Shown here in pieces: positions 22,866 to 34,193 of a DNA stretch of 64,000 nt. Source of the DNA: Calliphora vicina (lineage: Eukaryota; Arthropoda; Insecta; Diptera; Calliphoridae); contig NC_088782.1 in NCBI RefSeq assembly GCF_958450345.1, forward strand, positions 99,540,358 through 99,604,357, given 5' to 3'. Under the pieces are notes generated by a model that was not told where the DNA came from, did no database searches, and saw nothing but the letters and a program-made list of their open reading frames with translations. The position numbers and the translations under genes are program-made. Numbering within the stretch: the stretch's first letter is position 1; each line of letters starts with the position of its first letter.

Positions 22866-25205
22866 GAATAACTGATGCACAGTGGTATAGAAAAATAAAG
22901 GGAAATAAATCAGTAACTTCTAAAAGGTTAGTCCGATTTTAACGAAATTTGGCATGCGCAAAGAGGAAGTGTTTTCGAGTTTATGTTTAGAATTTGGACC
23001 TCAGAGGCAAGGAGTCCCCAAAGTAGGAAACCACGAGTATGTTACATTTTTAAAACGTTCCTATTTATGACATATGTATATAGAATCTTCTTGCCGAGCA
23101 CTACAAAAAACCTTGTAGGTATTTCTAATAGCTTAGGAGATATTCGCATTTGAAAACTAAATATTCAAAATTTGTACCCACCCCACTTAAGTTTTTTTTA
23201 TAATAACGGATTCTAATATTTACCGGTTAGGTAAATTCCCTTCGAGATGTAAAAAACATAAGGTTGACATTAGAGTGTTCCTTAGAATTAAATTTTTTGA
23301 AATGTTGAAACTGTACCACCATGTGTTTTGTTATTGTAACTACAACAAAATACATGTAAAATTTCTACTCAAATCACTCGTTCGCTATTGAAAAACAGCA
23401 CATTAAAATTTTTGCCAATAAATAATTACTTTTGCATTTTAATTTAAAAAAATCGAAATGTGTACGTAATTGTCATCCTAGTGAGATATAAAAGACAAAA
23501 TTGGTTAATAAATTTTAAAGTTATTAAAAAATCGCCAGGCCATTAACGTGTTTCAGGGCACTAGAACAAGAAATTTGGGAACAAAATTAACATATTTTGA
23601 GAAATATTAAAATAAAAGTTTATTCTTACTTAAAATATATGTATATACATATTAACTAGTATATGAGTTTTTATCTTCTTAGGATACAGTTAGCCTATTC
23701 TCAGGTATAACCAAAAAAATATATATTTTTTAACGGCAGTTTACCCTTAAATCGTGAAGATCAAACGTCAAATTTTTCTATATTTGTGCTCTTAAGGGTT
23801 AATTTCCATTTTTGTAATCTTATTGTAAATACTAGACTTCATTTTATATTTTTCTTAAGTTTCATTAAGATCGGCCAAAAAATATATAATATTTCGCTAT
23901 CTTTCCATTAGAAATTCCAAATATTAAAAAATTTGTTTGACGTTTGACCTTCACGATTTAAGGATTAACGTTTTCCGATTTTAGGAAATCTTGCAGACTA
24001 TATTTTTAATTACCTGGACTATAATACTCTGAACAGATTTTACTTAAAAATCATAACAGTAAGGAAATTGGGCTCATTCGCCAAAATATGGCCAAAAATT
24101 TAGTTTTTCTCGAAAATCGCAAAATTTATATCGCAGGTACGGAAAAACTATACGAGGTATTGACATCCTTTTTCACATTTTTATTCCCTATTATGTTATA
24201 AATAAATCCCCATGTGATGATCAAAAATTTTTTTGGGTTATACCTGCCAATAGCTTAAATGTATCCTATGAAGATAATATGGATATATTTTAAGTAAGAA
24301 TAAACTTTTGTTTTAATATTTTTCAAAATATGTTAATTTAGCTCCTACATTTCTTGTTCTAGTGGCCTGAGACACGTTAATGGCCTGGCGATTTTTTAAT
24401 AACTTTAACATTTTTTAACCAAATTTTTGTCTTTTACAAAATAATTGAGAACATATTGTGCCATCAAAAATGGGCTACTATATTTTGATATCGATACGCG
24501 ATTAGAGAATTTTTACACTAAATTTGAATTTTACATAAAAAATAGGCGTATCAGAAATTTTAACATTTTTTTTCATATAAAATATTTGGTGTAATGTCAG
24601 CTTTTCAAAAATTATTAATTCCTTATAAATCTTCTTTGAAGTTTTTTAAATAACGGAAAAAGAAATAAAATAACTAGCGAAAAATTGTCAGTCATGATTT
24701 TTAAAAATCTACTGTTTTAATTTTTTAATTTCAAATTTGGAATTAGTCACGATTTTTAAACAATTCTTTTTTTTAAATATAAATTTGTTGGTAGTCCAAT
24801 AAAAGAAAAAATAAAAAATCGGGAAATATTTGGAACCGCTGTTACCAATAAAACGAAGTAGGGTGGTTAAAAATGTTGAAAATTTTGCAAATACGATTAT
24901 CTCCTAAACTATAAGATATAATTGATAGCTATGACAAGGAGTTTCTTCGTATGAATTTTGTTTGAAATCGGATCACATGCGAAAAAATAGTATCGTTTTG
25001 AAAATGTGTCATACCCGAGGTTTCCTACTTTGAGGACCAGTGTTAATTTTTGTTATTTTCTGTTCAAATGACATTCGATTTCATAAGCATCAAGAACATA
25101 TATATTTTGCTGGGTCTTAGACGAATATTTGTCAATGTTAAACACGGAATGATAAACTTATATACATAAACTCTCATTCACCACTTTTGATGGTGTAGGC
25201 TAGGA
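22866..25205 (-). mobile_element. B-type flanks enclosing a 2-kb imperfect palindrome (element F)
   Basis: The left flank 22870-23000 (CACAGTGGTATAG...GGGAAATAAATC...GTAACTTCTAAAA) matches the B interior at 20505-20620. The right flank 25070-25205 (CATTCGATTTCATAAGCATC...ACACGGAATGATAAACTTA...CATTCACCACTT) matches the B end at 22395-22510. Between them lies an inverted repeat. CAAAGTAGGAAACCACGAGT near 23022 pairs with its complement near 25005-25030. ATCGCCAGGCCATTAACGTG (23531) pairs with CACGTTAATGGCCTGGCGAT (24374). A third pair is CTTAAATCGTGAAG near 23749 and its counterpart near 23951. It has no coding sequence. The arms are diverged and of unequal length. Confidence 0.75.
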
Positions 25206-26330
25206 AATAATATATTTGCAGTAACATTGTTAAATATTTTCCTAATTGAACTTTAGGTTCAAATAAATTTAATAAAATTCGAATTCATACTAAACGCATT
25301 GTTCTTAAATTTTGGTATTGTAAGGCACTTAAAAGCTTATAGAAAAAAATATTTCATATACTTGATAGCAAACTTTTCCACAAAACTATAAGTCCTTTAA
25401 TTGTACTCTACAAATTTCATTGAACAGTAGGAGTGTGTGCGTGTATTTGTTGTACTAATGCAATTGAAAAATACAAGAGTTTTTTATTTCCTCAATAACT
25501 GTTATAGCACTGTGCAACATATCTGGATACACCAATATGCAAATTTTGAAATATAACATTTGTGTGAGGGCAAGATGAAATAATTTATCAATTTCTTTCA
25601 ATATTAAGAGGAATCCTTTCTGATTTTAAAGATAAAGATTTATTAATTTACTGACGAAATTAGGACCACAACACGATTTACATGGACAGACGTTTGGACT
25701 TGTTATTCAATAACACTTACATGTATTCTTGAAAGCATATTTTTATGAGCATTAAATAATTTATGTTTCAATCATAGTGAAACTTTTTGGACATTTTGGT
25801 TTACTAATGGTCTGCTATCCTTTCCCGTTTACTTTATTCAAGGCAAGCATTCTTCATTCTATCATTCAATCCTAAAATTCTAGTAACACAGTGTAATAGG
25901 AGAGGTGTTGTTGATATATAGAACTTTTCTATGAAATATTTATATGCTCAAACACCCACTCTCTCGTTGCACTAAAAGTATTGTCCTTATATATTCTAGT
26001 ACAAAGGAACAAGAGCAATTTATGAGAAACTTTTAATTAAATTTAGAGAAAAGAAAAATGTTTTAGAAGAATTGTTAAGATTTACTTTTAGTTTTGTTTA
26101 TACAAAAACCAAAAAAATAAACATACAATGTTTAGTATCAAAAGTGCTCTTATATAGATATGAAGAAATACACCAGAATAAATGATGAAGTTTGAATTAG
26201 AAATCTGAAAAAACAATGCTGAACATTGTTATCAGTTGCTGGTGGACTTAATTACTTATTGGACTCGCCCAATTATGCTAAAATGTTGATAACTTAATAC
26301 TGAATTTAAAAAAAAAATGGTGAACAATAT
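25206..26330. other. AT-rich DNA, nothing recognised
   Basis: No repeat boundary or coding signal seen. Confidence 0.4.
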
Positions 26331-26428
26331 TATCACTTATTTAAAGATCATGGGCACTCTAAGATACTGAACTACTATGGGTACTTACATAGTAATGTCG
26401 ATTACTGCATCGCAAAACCATTTTCGAT

Positions 26429-26950
26429 ATGCATTTCCATATTAAGATCCCGAATAGGGATTCATGGCAGCGCGGACTCTTACCCCCTGATGATGTCATA
26501 AGGGTATTTACTGATGGCTCAAAGAGGGGCAATAGGGTCGGTGGTGGTTTCTTTATTGAGAACTATGGGATTAAATCCTATTTCAGGCTACCTAACTTCT
26601 GTACGGCTCTTCAGGCGGAAATTACGGCCATTAAACGTGCATCCAACTGGCTGAGGTTTTATCAAATATCTGGTGATATATGTATATTTACCGATAGCAA
26701 GGCTGCCGTTAACGGAATAGCGGGTGTCTTTACGACATATAGGTTAACCGAGGAATGCCGGGTATCCCTTAATGAGATAGCGAGACATTCTAGGATAACG
26801 CTTATATGGGTCCCTGGCCACGATGGTAATCAGGGTAATTGTATAGCTGACGAACTGGCCAAAATGGGGGCGATGATGGATGATGATGAGATCGACCCCT
26901 TTTCTGGTATTTCCCTTGCTATATGCAAGATGGCTGCGGACACTATATGA
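26429..26950 (+). pseudogene. RNase H domain of non-LTR polyprotein (frameshifted)
   Basis: RNase H degrades the RNA strand of the RNA:cDNA hybrid during retrotransposition. In this 173-residue frame the catalytic set is visible: D29 in VFTDGSK, E64 in LQAEITAI, D89 in IFTDSKAA, H131 in WVPGHDGNQGN and D141 in IADELAKMG. Spacing is normal for the family. The ATG is not a true start, since the domain would be internal to a long polyprotein. The frame diverges from the family after residue about 160, where the downstream segment continues in another frame. The domain itself looks intact, but the polyprotein is broken. Confidence 0.88.
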
Positions 26951-27350
26951 ATCTGCACAAAGCAGGTGGACCAATGAGTCTTCCTGTGTTACAACGAGGT
27001 CTACTTGGCCCGTATATGATGCCAGCAGGACGAATCTACTTATGGAATTTCGTCGTGAGCAAATAAGGCTAATTGTCTCCTTCATTACAGGACACTGTAT
27101 AATTGAGACACATGCTAGGAGATTGGGCCTACGGTATAATGACTACTGTAGGAGCTGCCATAATGAAGAAGAGGATGAGACGGTATCACACCTATTCTGT
27201 CAATGCCCGGCTCTGATTAATCTGAGGGAACGTATCTTCGGAACACCATTCCTATCATGCTTAGATGAGCTATCAAGGATAAGTCCTAGACGAATCTACT
27301 CTTTCATCAGAGAATCTGGTTGGTTTAGCCTGGAAACAACGGACGTATAA
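26880..27350 (+). pseudogene. C-terminal Cys/His segment of the same non-LTR polyprotein
   Basis: This frame is shifted relative to the RNase H frame and becomes convincing from about residue 25. Residues about 70-115 read FITGHC...HARRLGL...YCRSCHNEEEDETVSHLFCQCPAL: a C-x2-C-x13-H-x4-C zinc-finger-like cluster typical of the tail after RNase H in I/LOA-like elements. It ends at 27350, as expected for the polyprotein terminus. The overlap with the previous frame (26880-26950) is noise from the frameshift near 26930-26950. Confidence 0.75.
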
Positions 27351-27612
27351 TTAATACCAAGATGTTTACCCCCTGGGTATCACAATGGGATCAGTTTTGA
27401 ATGGACCCAAGTGAGCTGCTTGAAGAGTGGCTACCCATGGAACCTAACCTATCACTTATTTTAATATAAATCCAACAATAGAGAAACCAGTCATACTAGC
27501 TTGATTCCCAAATTCTTTATTCTTCTTTAATTCTTTCAGCCACGCTTTTTTGTGTTTAAGTTTAAAATCAAAACAATTAAATGTTTACTTTAATCAAGGA
27601 TAGTTTATTATA

Positions 27613-28260
27613 AAAAGTAAGAAAATATAATACCCTACACTAAGTAAAAGAGCAAAAATATTTTTGTTTTAAAATTTCAATAATTAATATTTTTGAGTGA
27701 TTTTCGGATTTGGGCTTTATATGGGAGCTATGACCAATCGTGGTCGTGCGATTAATGTATATATTAAAGTTAAAGCGATTTATGCACGTTAAAGTGATTT
27801 TCGGAAGCGTGTCTATATGGGAGCTAGGACTAATTATGGACCGATCGTTACAAAATTTGGTGACATGAATTTTGTATATATAAAACTTATTTAGAGTGGA
27901 ATTTGTAGAGATACATTTATAAATTAAACAGTTATGACTGATAAAGTCCAATTTCGGAAGGACATTTGTATGGGGGCTAGGTGAAATAATGGACCAGTTT
28001 CAGCCAGTTTCAATAGGCTTGGGCCGAAAAAATAATATGTACCAAATTTGATCGAAATATCTCCAAAATTACGACCTGTACTCTGCGCACAAGGTTTACA
28101 TGGACAGCCAGACAGACGGACGGACATTGTTTAATCGACTCAGAAAGTGATTTTAAGTCGATCGGTATACTTTAAGGTGTGTGTTAGACCAATATTTTTG
28201 GGCGTTAAAAACATCTCACAGACGTATTATACTCTCCCCACTATGGTGGTGTAGGTTATA
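27613..28260 (-). mobile_element. DINE-1-like family A, copy A5 (stem-loop precisely absent)
   Basis: On the plus strand it begins AAAGTAAGAAAATATAATACCCTACACTAAG. Compared with A7, the GTATGGTCGG...CCGACC stem-loop between AAGTAAGAAA and ATATAATACCC is missing while both sides remain. Two internal repeats, the GACAGACGGACGGACATTG block and CACTATGGTGGTGTAGG follow. Length is 648 bp. Confidence 0.85.
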
Positions 28261-28305
28261 ATAAATATAGACCTCCACATTCCACCTCCTCATTTTTTGT
28301 GGAGT

Positions 28306-28548
28306 TAAGTGGTTAGTTTACTAACCACTTTTGCGTGACAGTCTCTTTAAAAACCAGATTTTTACAATATTTTCAAATTAATATATTTATCTAACCAGAG
28401 CAACCTGACGGCAAAGTTTTGCAAAAAATTATAAACGATGACTTCAAAAAATATAATTGTTAAGCAAAATGGCAATATATGCCAATAAACTATGTTTTAA
28501 AGACTATAGAAAATCTGGTTTGTAAAGTGACCATTCAACCGCAAAAAG
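28306..28548. mobile_element. Candidate MITE with long imperfect inverted repeat
   Basis: A 10-bp palindrome (AAGTGGTTAG / CTAACCACTT) at 28306-28329 abuts an inverted repeat. TTTTGCG...CTTTAAAAACCAGATTTT on the left (28328-28365) pairs with the complement of AAAATCTGGTTTGTAAAG...CGCAAAAA on the right (28508-28548). AGTTAAGT occurs just outside both sides (28303 and 28548) and may be a duplication, but the boundaries do not agree fully with the arms. Confidence 0.4.
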
Positions 28549-28670
28549 TTAAGTAAAAAATGTTGTATGATAAGAAACTTTTTCGCAAATTAAATTATAT
28601 ACATAAATAGGCCCAAAAATACATATTTTATGTAATTTTGTTGTATATAAATAAAAAGTAGTTTATGTTC

Positions 28671-28966
28671 AATACAATGCCGAATCTTTAGTATCCTCCA
28701 CCTAAATATAGTGCGAATTATAGAATCTACATTGGTGTAAAAAATATAATATCCATATTCAGTGTTTTTTGTTCACGAAAATATAGGTATTTGAATTAGT
28801 TTATTATACCATCCTCCACCACAATAAGTGGTGAATATGTTTTATATTCCGTGGTTAACATTGAGAAATATTCATTTAATACCCAACAAAGAATATATAT
28901 TATTGATCCTTATGAAATTCATTGTCGATTGAGCTAAGTCCGTCCGTCTGTCCGTCTGTGTAATAC
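28671..28966. mobile_element. Fragments of DINE family B, opposite orientations
   Basis: 28673-28710 (TGCCGAATCTTTAGTATCCTCCACCTAAATA) matches the stem-loop end of family B in the minus orientation. 28797-28966 (CACCACAATAAGTGG...TTCATTTAATACCCAACAAAG...GTCCGTCCGTCTGTCC) matches the other end in the plus orientation. Two relics appear joined head to head. Confidence 0.6.
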
Positions 28967-29224
28967 ACTCTTACTTCCAAAATACACCAATAAAATTTAC
29001 AGACTTGAAAAAAAAGTTTGCTATTCTCATAAGCAATTTGGTATTCAAAATAAGCAAAAGCGGTACAGGAAAATCTAAAAAAAAAAATTGCAATTTTCAC
29101 ACATTTTTTGTTATTGCAGATAATACCATCAACTTTTACATTTGTTATTTTTATGATAAAAGGGCTAGCTCTTTTGAAAATGGTAAGAATAAAAACAAGT
29201 TTTGAAATTTGTTATCAAGAATCC

Positions 29225-29662
29225 CGCAAGAGAGAGTGCTGTGGCTTAATTGGTTAGCGCGTTTGATCATTAAGCATGATATGGTATTTGTGGCCTGGGT
29301 TCGATTCCCAGCCGCTGCCAATCAACAACATCAGTTTATAATAATTATTAGTTTACTAATAACTAATATTTATCACAGCGCCCTCCTTCGGTGGTATAAC
29401 ACTAAAACGCCACCGAAGTAAAATAATTAAATAAAGGTTGTTGGCTTGACTAATGCGCCATCTTACCACCACAGGCGCTGCAACCTGCACTAATAACAAA
29501 CATAACGCGCAATTGCAGAGTTGTCAATTAAAAAGCTTTTCTTCTCCTTTCACCACCTTTTCTTCTACTCTCTATCCCCTTTCCAATGAAAGTAACACAA
29601 TTATATATAGGCATATTAATTGCCTGAGTGTTACTTCTCTTTTTTAAAAAAAAAAAAAAAAA
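29225..29662 (+). mobile_element. Candidate tRNA-derived SINE
   Basis: 29240-29320 contains a polymerase III type-2 promoter: A box TGGCTTAATTGG and B box GGTTCGATTCC. The B box lies in a perfect T arm (CTGGG TTCGATT CCCAG) followed by CCGCTGCCA. The acceptor 5' strand does not pair with CCGCTGC, so this is not a working tRNA. An unrelated body of about 320 bp follows, with a hairpin (CTTCGGTGG / CCACCGAAG, 29387-29417). The unit ends in a run of A at about 29647-29661. tRNA head, unrelated body and A tail is the structure of a SINE. No target duplication was found. Confidence 0.5.
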
Positions 29663-30290
29663 TTCCCAAAAAAGTGTTGAAAAATCCCAAAAATTGGATT
29701 TTATAGATTTAATATCCATACCAAGGGCGTGGTCATCGAAATCTTTTACAAAAATAATTAAGAACATATTTGGCCATCTAAACTCGGTTACTGTATTTAG
29801 AAATCGACTATGCCATTTGAGAATTTTTGTCCTAAAATTGAATTTTAATTAAAAAATAATCGTTTTTTGTATGAACCTAATCCCCTCGGTAGTTTTTGAA
29901 AGAGTATAGATTCCTAATACATCCTGTTAAATTTGTTTTAGATAAATTAAAAAGAAAAAATTACTTTTTCTAAAATTTTTAAGTTCAAATGCATATAACT
30001 TTGGCGTCAGTCTCTATTTTTAAACAGGTTTGACATATACATTTCTTGTTAGTCCAATAAAAATATAGAAAATCGGCAAATATTTGGATCCTCTTTTACC
30101 AAAAAACTCGAGTAGTGTAGGTAAAGATGTTGAAGATTTAATTTTAAAATGAAAATATCTCCTAAGCTATTACGAAGTTTTATAGTGCTCGACAAGGAGA
30201 TTCTTCATGGGCAAGTTTTTTTTAAATCGGAATCCAAACGAAGATATAGGATCGTTTTTAAACTGTAACATATGATAGGTCCATGATGCG
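29663..30290 (+). repeat. Solo arm of palindrome family F
   Basis: This segment is related to the right arm of element F at about 24420-25030. Shared blocks include TTTTACAAAATAATTGAGAACATATT-like sequence (29745), GTTAGTCCAATAAAA (30048), AAATCGGCAAATATTTGGA (30070) and AAATATCTCCTAA...GACAAGGAG (30160-30200). Only one arm is present, so F exists both as a palindrome and as a single arm. Confidence 0.65.
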
Positions 30291-30835
30291 CATCAACAAC
30301 TTCGGGCAGTTTTCTCATTAGGTGATTATCTTTTTTCCCAACGAAAAACTGCAGATTAAAGAAATTTGGTTTTCTCAATGTCTCATTCGTACAGATAAAT
30401 TCAATCATCTGACTGCTGTTCATAGTTTTTCTGTGTTTGTGTTTTTGTAAACGAAATTAAATAGATTTTATAAAAAAAGTTTAATAGAGGAATTAACATT
30501 AATTTGATGGAGGATGAACTCTAAGTACATGAGTTCCAAGTGAATGCTGAAAGAGTTTATCATGCCAGGCCTAACTATCTGGCAGACATGCAGGATACTG
30601 AATTTTTCAAAAGATTCCGGCTGTCGATGGCCACATTAAACAGCTGATTTATGTAAACATGTTGTCACTTGAAGGTATGGTTCCCAACTTTCACATCTAT
30701 TTGGAGAGTTATTGCCAATTGAAAATAATGTTTTTTGTCGGACAGTTTATCGGCCTAATAAATTTATGTCAACATTTAGTAACAGGCAGTTTGTAGATTG
30801 AGAAAACGGGCCTTCCTTTTTTTGCATGTCAAATT
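30291..30835. other. No feature recognised
   Basis: No identifiable repeat or frame between the F arm and element D1. Confidence 0.4.
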
Positions 30836-31451
30836 TTATTGAATTCGGACTAAGCGTCTAGAAGTTACAGATTTATTTCCCTCTATTTTTAAACCTTTCA
30901 CCTTCGTGAGAAGGGTATATATAAGTTTGTCATTCCGTTTGTAATTTCCACAATATAATTTTCCGATAGATATTTAAAAGACCTTTACAATGACGTGTAT
31001 AAGACTATAGTAAGTTGAACCTACAATGGGTGAAAATCGGAAAAAATATTTTTTAACTCGAATTTTTTTTTTCACCAAAAGTTCTATTTTTTTGTAAATA
31101 TTAAAAAAAATTTAATAAACAAAAAAAAAATTTAAATTTAAAAAACATTTTGAATTTTTTTTTTTCAAAAAATGAAAAAAACAACTGAAAAAAAAATAAT
31201 TTTGTTTTTTTAACCGGAATTTTTTTTTAACCAAAAGTTCTTTTTTTTTGTTAAATATTAACAAAAAAATTTAAAAAACAAAAAAAAAATTTAAAATTTA
31301 AAAAACATTTTGAATTTTTTTTTCAAAAAATTAAAAAAAACAACTTAAAAAAAATAATTTTGTTTACCTAAAAATATTTAAAATTTTTATTTTGAAGTAT
31401 AATTTTGTGAAGGTAGATTCGGCACAGACAGAATATAACTCTCTTACTTGT
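30836..31451 (+). mobile_element. DINE-1-like family D, copy D1, with A/T-rich tandem duplication
   Basis: 30836-30890 carries the GAAGTTACAGATTTATTTCC module also seen in B interiors. The element start TTTCACCTTCGTGAGAAGGG / TATATATAAGTTTGTCATTC follows. The end has GATTCGGCACAGACAGAATA then TAACTCTCTTACTTGT, a weakened stem-loop. The interior is dominated by two tandem copies of an A/T-rich unit about 155 bp long (CCAAAAGTTCT at 31075 and 31231). No GTCCGTCC block remains, so it is internally rearranged. Confidence 0.7.
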
Positions 31452-33139
31452 TTTTCTATACTATTTCAAATCATGGCAAAAGATAAAAGCTTGGAAATTG
31501 TAGTATTTCCTTTTCCGAGTCCAAAAATAGTTGACTACAAAAATTTAATATTGCAGAGATTTTTAATTTCATAGATCAACTGAAATGATGACTGACTTGT
31601 TTTTAAATTTGATTGCAGTTCATTGGCTATTTAAGATGCCCGATTTTGTGCATTTCAATTGGTTTAAAAGATAATTAAAAATGTGGGCAATTTATGAAGT
31701 TTTACAATCGTAATGCTCATAGCTTTTATGTACACCTTCTGTTTTAATCTAATCCGTTAATATACAGATGATCCATGCAATATTTTTACACTACTTTATT
31801 TCCGTATTTTTCCAGATTCTCACACATATGTGGTTACTGCTTTTCATTAATTTACAGTCAAACATAAACTATATTTTTATAAACAATATAACATAAATCT
31901 GAATAAAATATATAGTTTTGGGGAATTTGTAAAATATTCTGTATGAATGCACACATGTATACGAAGAACGGACAAAAAGTGCAGCTGTTATGAATAATGT
32001 GTCTCTCGAGTTTCCTGTTGCCATTCATATGCAATTTTCGCAAATATTTTGTTTTTATCTATTGTTTGCAACCAAATATACAAAATACAAACAAGACAAT
32101 ACAACATAAATTGCATGAATGAGTGGCATTTTTGAAACTTTTAGGTATATTCTAAATTTTGTTGCCCCAAAAGGCACCAAAGGAATATTTGGCACACAAA
32201 TATTTTGGGAGAGAGTTTTATTTAAATTTAAAATTATACTACAATGTTTTTAGTTTTCAGAGTGAGTAGTTTTTCAAAAAACTAAATTAAATGTTTACTC
32301 TAGGGGATTTGTACAAAAATCTTAAATTCATTGAATTGTTTTTTTTATGAAATTTTAATATTTTCTTTGGTAATACTGCTGGCATAATTGAGTTATCAGT
32401 TCACAACATTTGAAAAAAAAAACTGTATTTACTTGAGGCCGTTTTGACTGCTAAAGTGAAGAAGTAAAAAATGTGTAGTTAAATAAAAAATTCTAAGCGC
32501 ATTTATGCAAATTTTCTCACATAAAAACCAGACCACAAAATGTGGTTTGGCTGCAGTAAAGCTAAAACTGTATTTAATGGTTGTTGGATATTCACGTTAG
32601 TTTTTTTTTCCATTTTTTGCAAGAAACCAAGTGATTTTTCCGCTATGCATGCAGTCAGTCATGCATGTATCAGTTTTTAGGCCAGACAAAAATGCTTGTT
32701 TTGTTTTTATTTTTTTTTTTGATATTTTTATAATTAAATACAGATCTCTCTAAAATAAAGTGGTTGTAAAATATAAATAAAATATATTCAGCGGCCCTTA
32801 AAGCCAACATAACATATGTAATCGGTATGGTTTTGATTCAAAGTGAATGTCATTTACATGACTTCTTAGGCAATGGGATATTACAATTTCTTCCTAATTC
32901 GTTAATAATTCTAAATTCGTTAATAATGAAGCACTTAAAAATATCCATGATCAGTTTCTAAATATGTTGTGGAAATTCAAATTTTTAGCTGTAGTTAAAA
33001 ATTATTTGAGATTAAAGTGTTTTAAGGGTTATAGCGTAGACAGACGACGGCGTTAATTTGCATTAGTAGTTTTAATTCAAATTAACTTGTGAATTATTCC
33101 CATCATAATGCGCATTCTCTTTGACTTAAGTACGCAAAA
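31452..33139. other. AT-rich DNA, nothing recognised
   Basis: No coding signal, repeat boundary or RNA-like motif could be supported in this 1.7-kb stretch. Confidence 0.45.
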
Positions 33140-33457
33140 TCAAACTGAATTTATACTGAATTCAGCTATTTCAATATGGAAAGACTGTCGACAATCAATC
33201 AGAATTTGGAAATTGTTTACTTTTGAAAAAGAAAAATAAAAATGTAACTGGAAAGCGAAGAATGCTATTGCAACTCTCTTATCGAGTGGAATACAAAACC
33301 TCATATTGGTGACCATCCTTTTCATATCTTTATCAATTTCACACACTTTTTGGAAAGCCTTCCTTTTGAGGCGAAAGTTTTCCTTAAACCTGTTATCGTC
33401 CATCGAATGCACGTCACACTCCCTGTTGTGCTGTTCTGGTCCTTTAAAAAATGACAT
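33140..33457 (-). pseudogene. PIF/Harbinger (HARBI1-like) transposase, N-terminal fragment
   Basis: The 105-residue frame has FKENFRLKRKAFQKVCE at residues about 24-40, then TNMRFCIPLDKRVAIAFF at about 50-67. This is the N-terminal signature of Harbinger-type nucleases (F...FR(M/L)(T/S)R..F..L...TNMR..IP..KRVAIAL). The DDE catalytic region that should follow is absent; the frame runs into unrelated sequence and stops at 33140. It is therefore a relic. Neither TIR nor the TWA duplication was located. Confidence 0.7.
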
Positions 33458-34006
33458 TTATGAATTATAACCTCCATAAAAAGGTGATATTAAACCTACA
33501 AAATTTCTACAATTGTCTTTCTCTTATCTCAGAATGTCCTACTGCGGTCCCAACTTGAAGTAACAGATATGTCGTTTATCAGGGCTACATTTTAATTCAC
33601 ATTAATGTGCTGTTAATGTTTTGGTTTTAAAATTTATTGTTGATTTGACTTTTTCAAATATATTTCAAAGTATCTCTCGCAATGCAAATATCAATAAATG
33701 TTTTTCACTAATGAAAAGACGTATTCAATTCTTCGAACTAGCATTGGTTCCTTGCAGTCATTCAAATGAAGATCCCCATAAACACATGATCTCCAATGAA
33801 ACGCTAAAGTGTTCATTAACCCTGCTGTTAGGTTAGAAAAAACTTACGAATATTAGGTTAATGGACCATTTTTATGTAATAGATAATTGTGGGATTCCAT
33901 TTCTTTGATTTTTGTTGTAAATAAGCACAAATATTTGCAAATGGTTCAATTTGTGTGCAGTTTTTTTTAACAAAACGAACGTGTTTTAATTACGATGTGG
34001 CAATCA

Positions 34007-34101
34007 TGAAAAAAGATGAAGTACAAGAACTGCTCAATGCAGAAAGTGACTCCGATATTTCAGATTCGGAAGTTAGCAAATACTTAATTTTTTTAAAATA
34101 A
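34007..34101 (+). pseudogene. Possible piggyBac transposase N-terminus remnant
   Basis: A 31-codon frame starts MKKDEVQELLNAESDSDISD and continues SEVSKYLIFLK then stops. An acidic, Asp/Ser-rich N-terminus with EVQELL...SDSD is common in piggyBac transposases. Its position, about 190 bp inside the left TIR and in the expected orientation, fits. The segment is too short for firm identification. Confidence 0.45.
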
Positions 34102-34193
34102 ATGTAAAAAATCAAAGAAAACCGAGGAAAATATACTATGGATCAAATTTTTTATTTTTCTCAGTACTGTTTTAAGTCAGATCCTTGAATTTC

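Larger units (their letters stand above)
26330..27445 (+). mobile_element. 5'-truncated non-LTR retrotransposon, RNase H end
   Basis: Only the 3' coding end survives: an RNase H domain (26429-26950), then after a frameshift a C-terminal segment with a Cys/His cluster (to 27350) and a short 3' region. GC content is higher than in its surroundings, as expected for a recent insertion. RNase H in a non-LTR element points to the I/LOA/R1/Tad-type clades rather than jockey, which lacks it. No poly(A) tail or target duplication was identified, so the ends are approximate. Confidence 0.7.

Noticed and set aside
29240..29320. Functional tRNA gene
   Set aside because: A and B boxes and the T arm are good, but the acceptor 5' strand does not pair with CCGCTGC and no standard anticodon arm fits. 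It is treated as a SINE head.
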